A stretch of DNA of 12,669 nt. Origin: DASVXQ01 sp046727955 (GTDB taxonomy: Bacteria > Actinomycetota > CALGFH01). Shown in pieces: positions 12,629 to 12,669 of this stretch; the stretch's first letter is position 1; each line of letters begins with the position of its first letter. The position numbers were made by a program, and so were the translations under genes. Location: NCBI GenBank assembly GCA_046727955.1, contig JBKPDO010000070.1, forward strand, positions 1 to 12,669, in the 5' to 3' direction. Below the pieces are notes generated by a model. That model saw only the letters and a list, made by a program, of their open reading frames with translations. It did not search any database and was not told the DNA's origin.

Positions 12629-12669
12629 CCTGACCGCACTGTACGTCGAGCTGACCGACCGCATCATCC
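12606..12669 (+). CDS. IS982-type transposase, first 21 codons (3' partial)
   Basis: GTG 12606 opens a frame reading MIADLDTLLTALYVELTDRI and continuing to the right edge. This matches the start of IS982-family transposases as I know them from streptomycetes and relatives (IADLDTLLTALYVxxD). GGGAGG lies five bases before the GTG. The catalytic domain is outside the window, so intactness cannot be judged. Its sequence is less GC-rich than the chromosomal genes, in keeping with recent arrival. Confidence 0.65.
   Translation, partial: MIADLDTLLTALYVELTDRII

Overview
The window is very GC-rich (roughly 70% by eye), with strong G/C preference at third codon positions, frequent GTG starts and GTGA/ATGA stop-start overlaps. 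Together with the gene families present, this suggests a high-GC actinobacterium, probably a soil or uncultivated lineage; I cannot place it more closely. The right-hand 900 bases are visibly less GC-rich and consist of insertion-sequence material.

Left block (1-2749, plus strand): the end of a branched-chain amino acid (LIV-type) ABC importer operon. A livM-type permease runs off the left edge and overlaps by 4 bases a gene in which the two ATPases LivG and LivF are fused into one 534-residue protein, joined by a linker encoded by an 18-bp tandem repeat. The livM tail is built from a GC-rich structured repeat. A 125-bp element with terminal inverted repeats flanked by TA (MITE-like) supplies the stop codon of the fusion gene, and a hairpin then separates it from the convergent next gene.

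Middle block (2904-8197, minus strand): (a) an alpha/beta hydrolase of the dihydropseudooxynicotine-hydrolase/FrsA type with its own credible promoter; (b) an orphan coding remnant; (c) a DrrB-type ABC-2 permease whose partner ATPase gene retains only the C-terminal accessory domain, the nucleotide-binding domain being absent; (d) a probable three-gene operon of a small membrane protein resembling a beheaded histidine kinase, an arylformamidase-like hydrolase, and a stand-alone LigD-type primase-polymerase of the bacterial end-joining pathway.

Right block (8310-12669): an NDH-2-like flavoprotein (plus), a decayed C-terminal fragment of an unrecognised small protein that overlaps the start of a winged-helix SAM methyltransferase with a Gly-Gly-Ser tandem-repeat insert (plus), a second small SAM methyltransferase (minus), then an IS1595/ISXO2-type transposase broken by four indels and cut short, followed by the start of an IS982-type transposase whose leader folds, on paper, into a multi-branch structure hiding the ribosome binding site.

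I found no CRISPR array, tRNA, rRNA or clear defence system. The most interesting signals are the structured IS leader, the TA-flanked mini-element that terminates a gene, the ATPase-less DrrA remnant, and the histidine-free kinase-like membrane protein.
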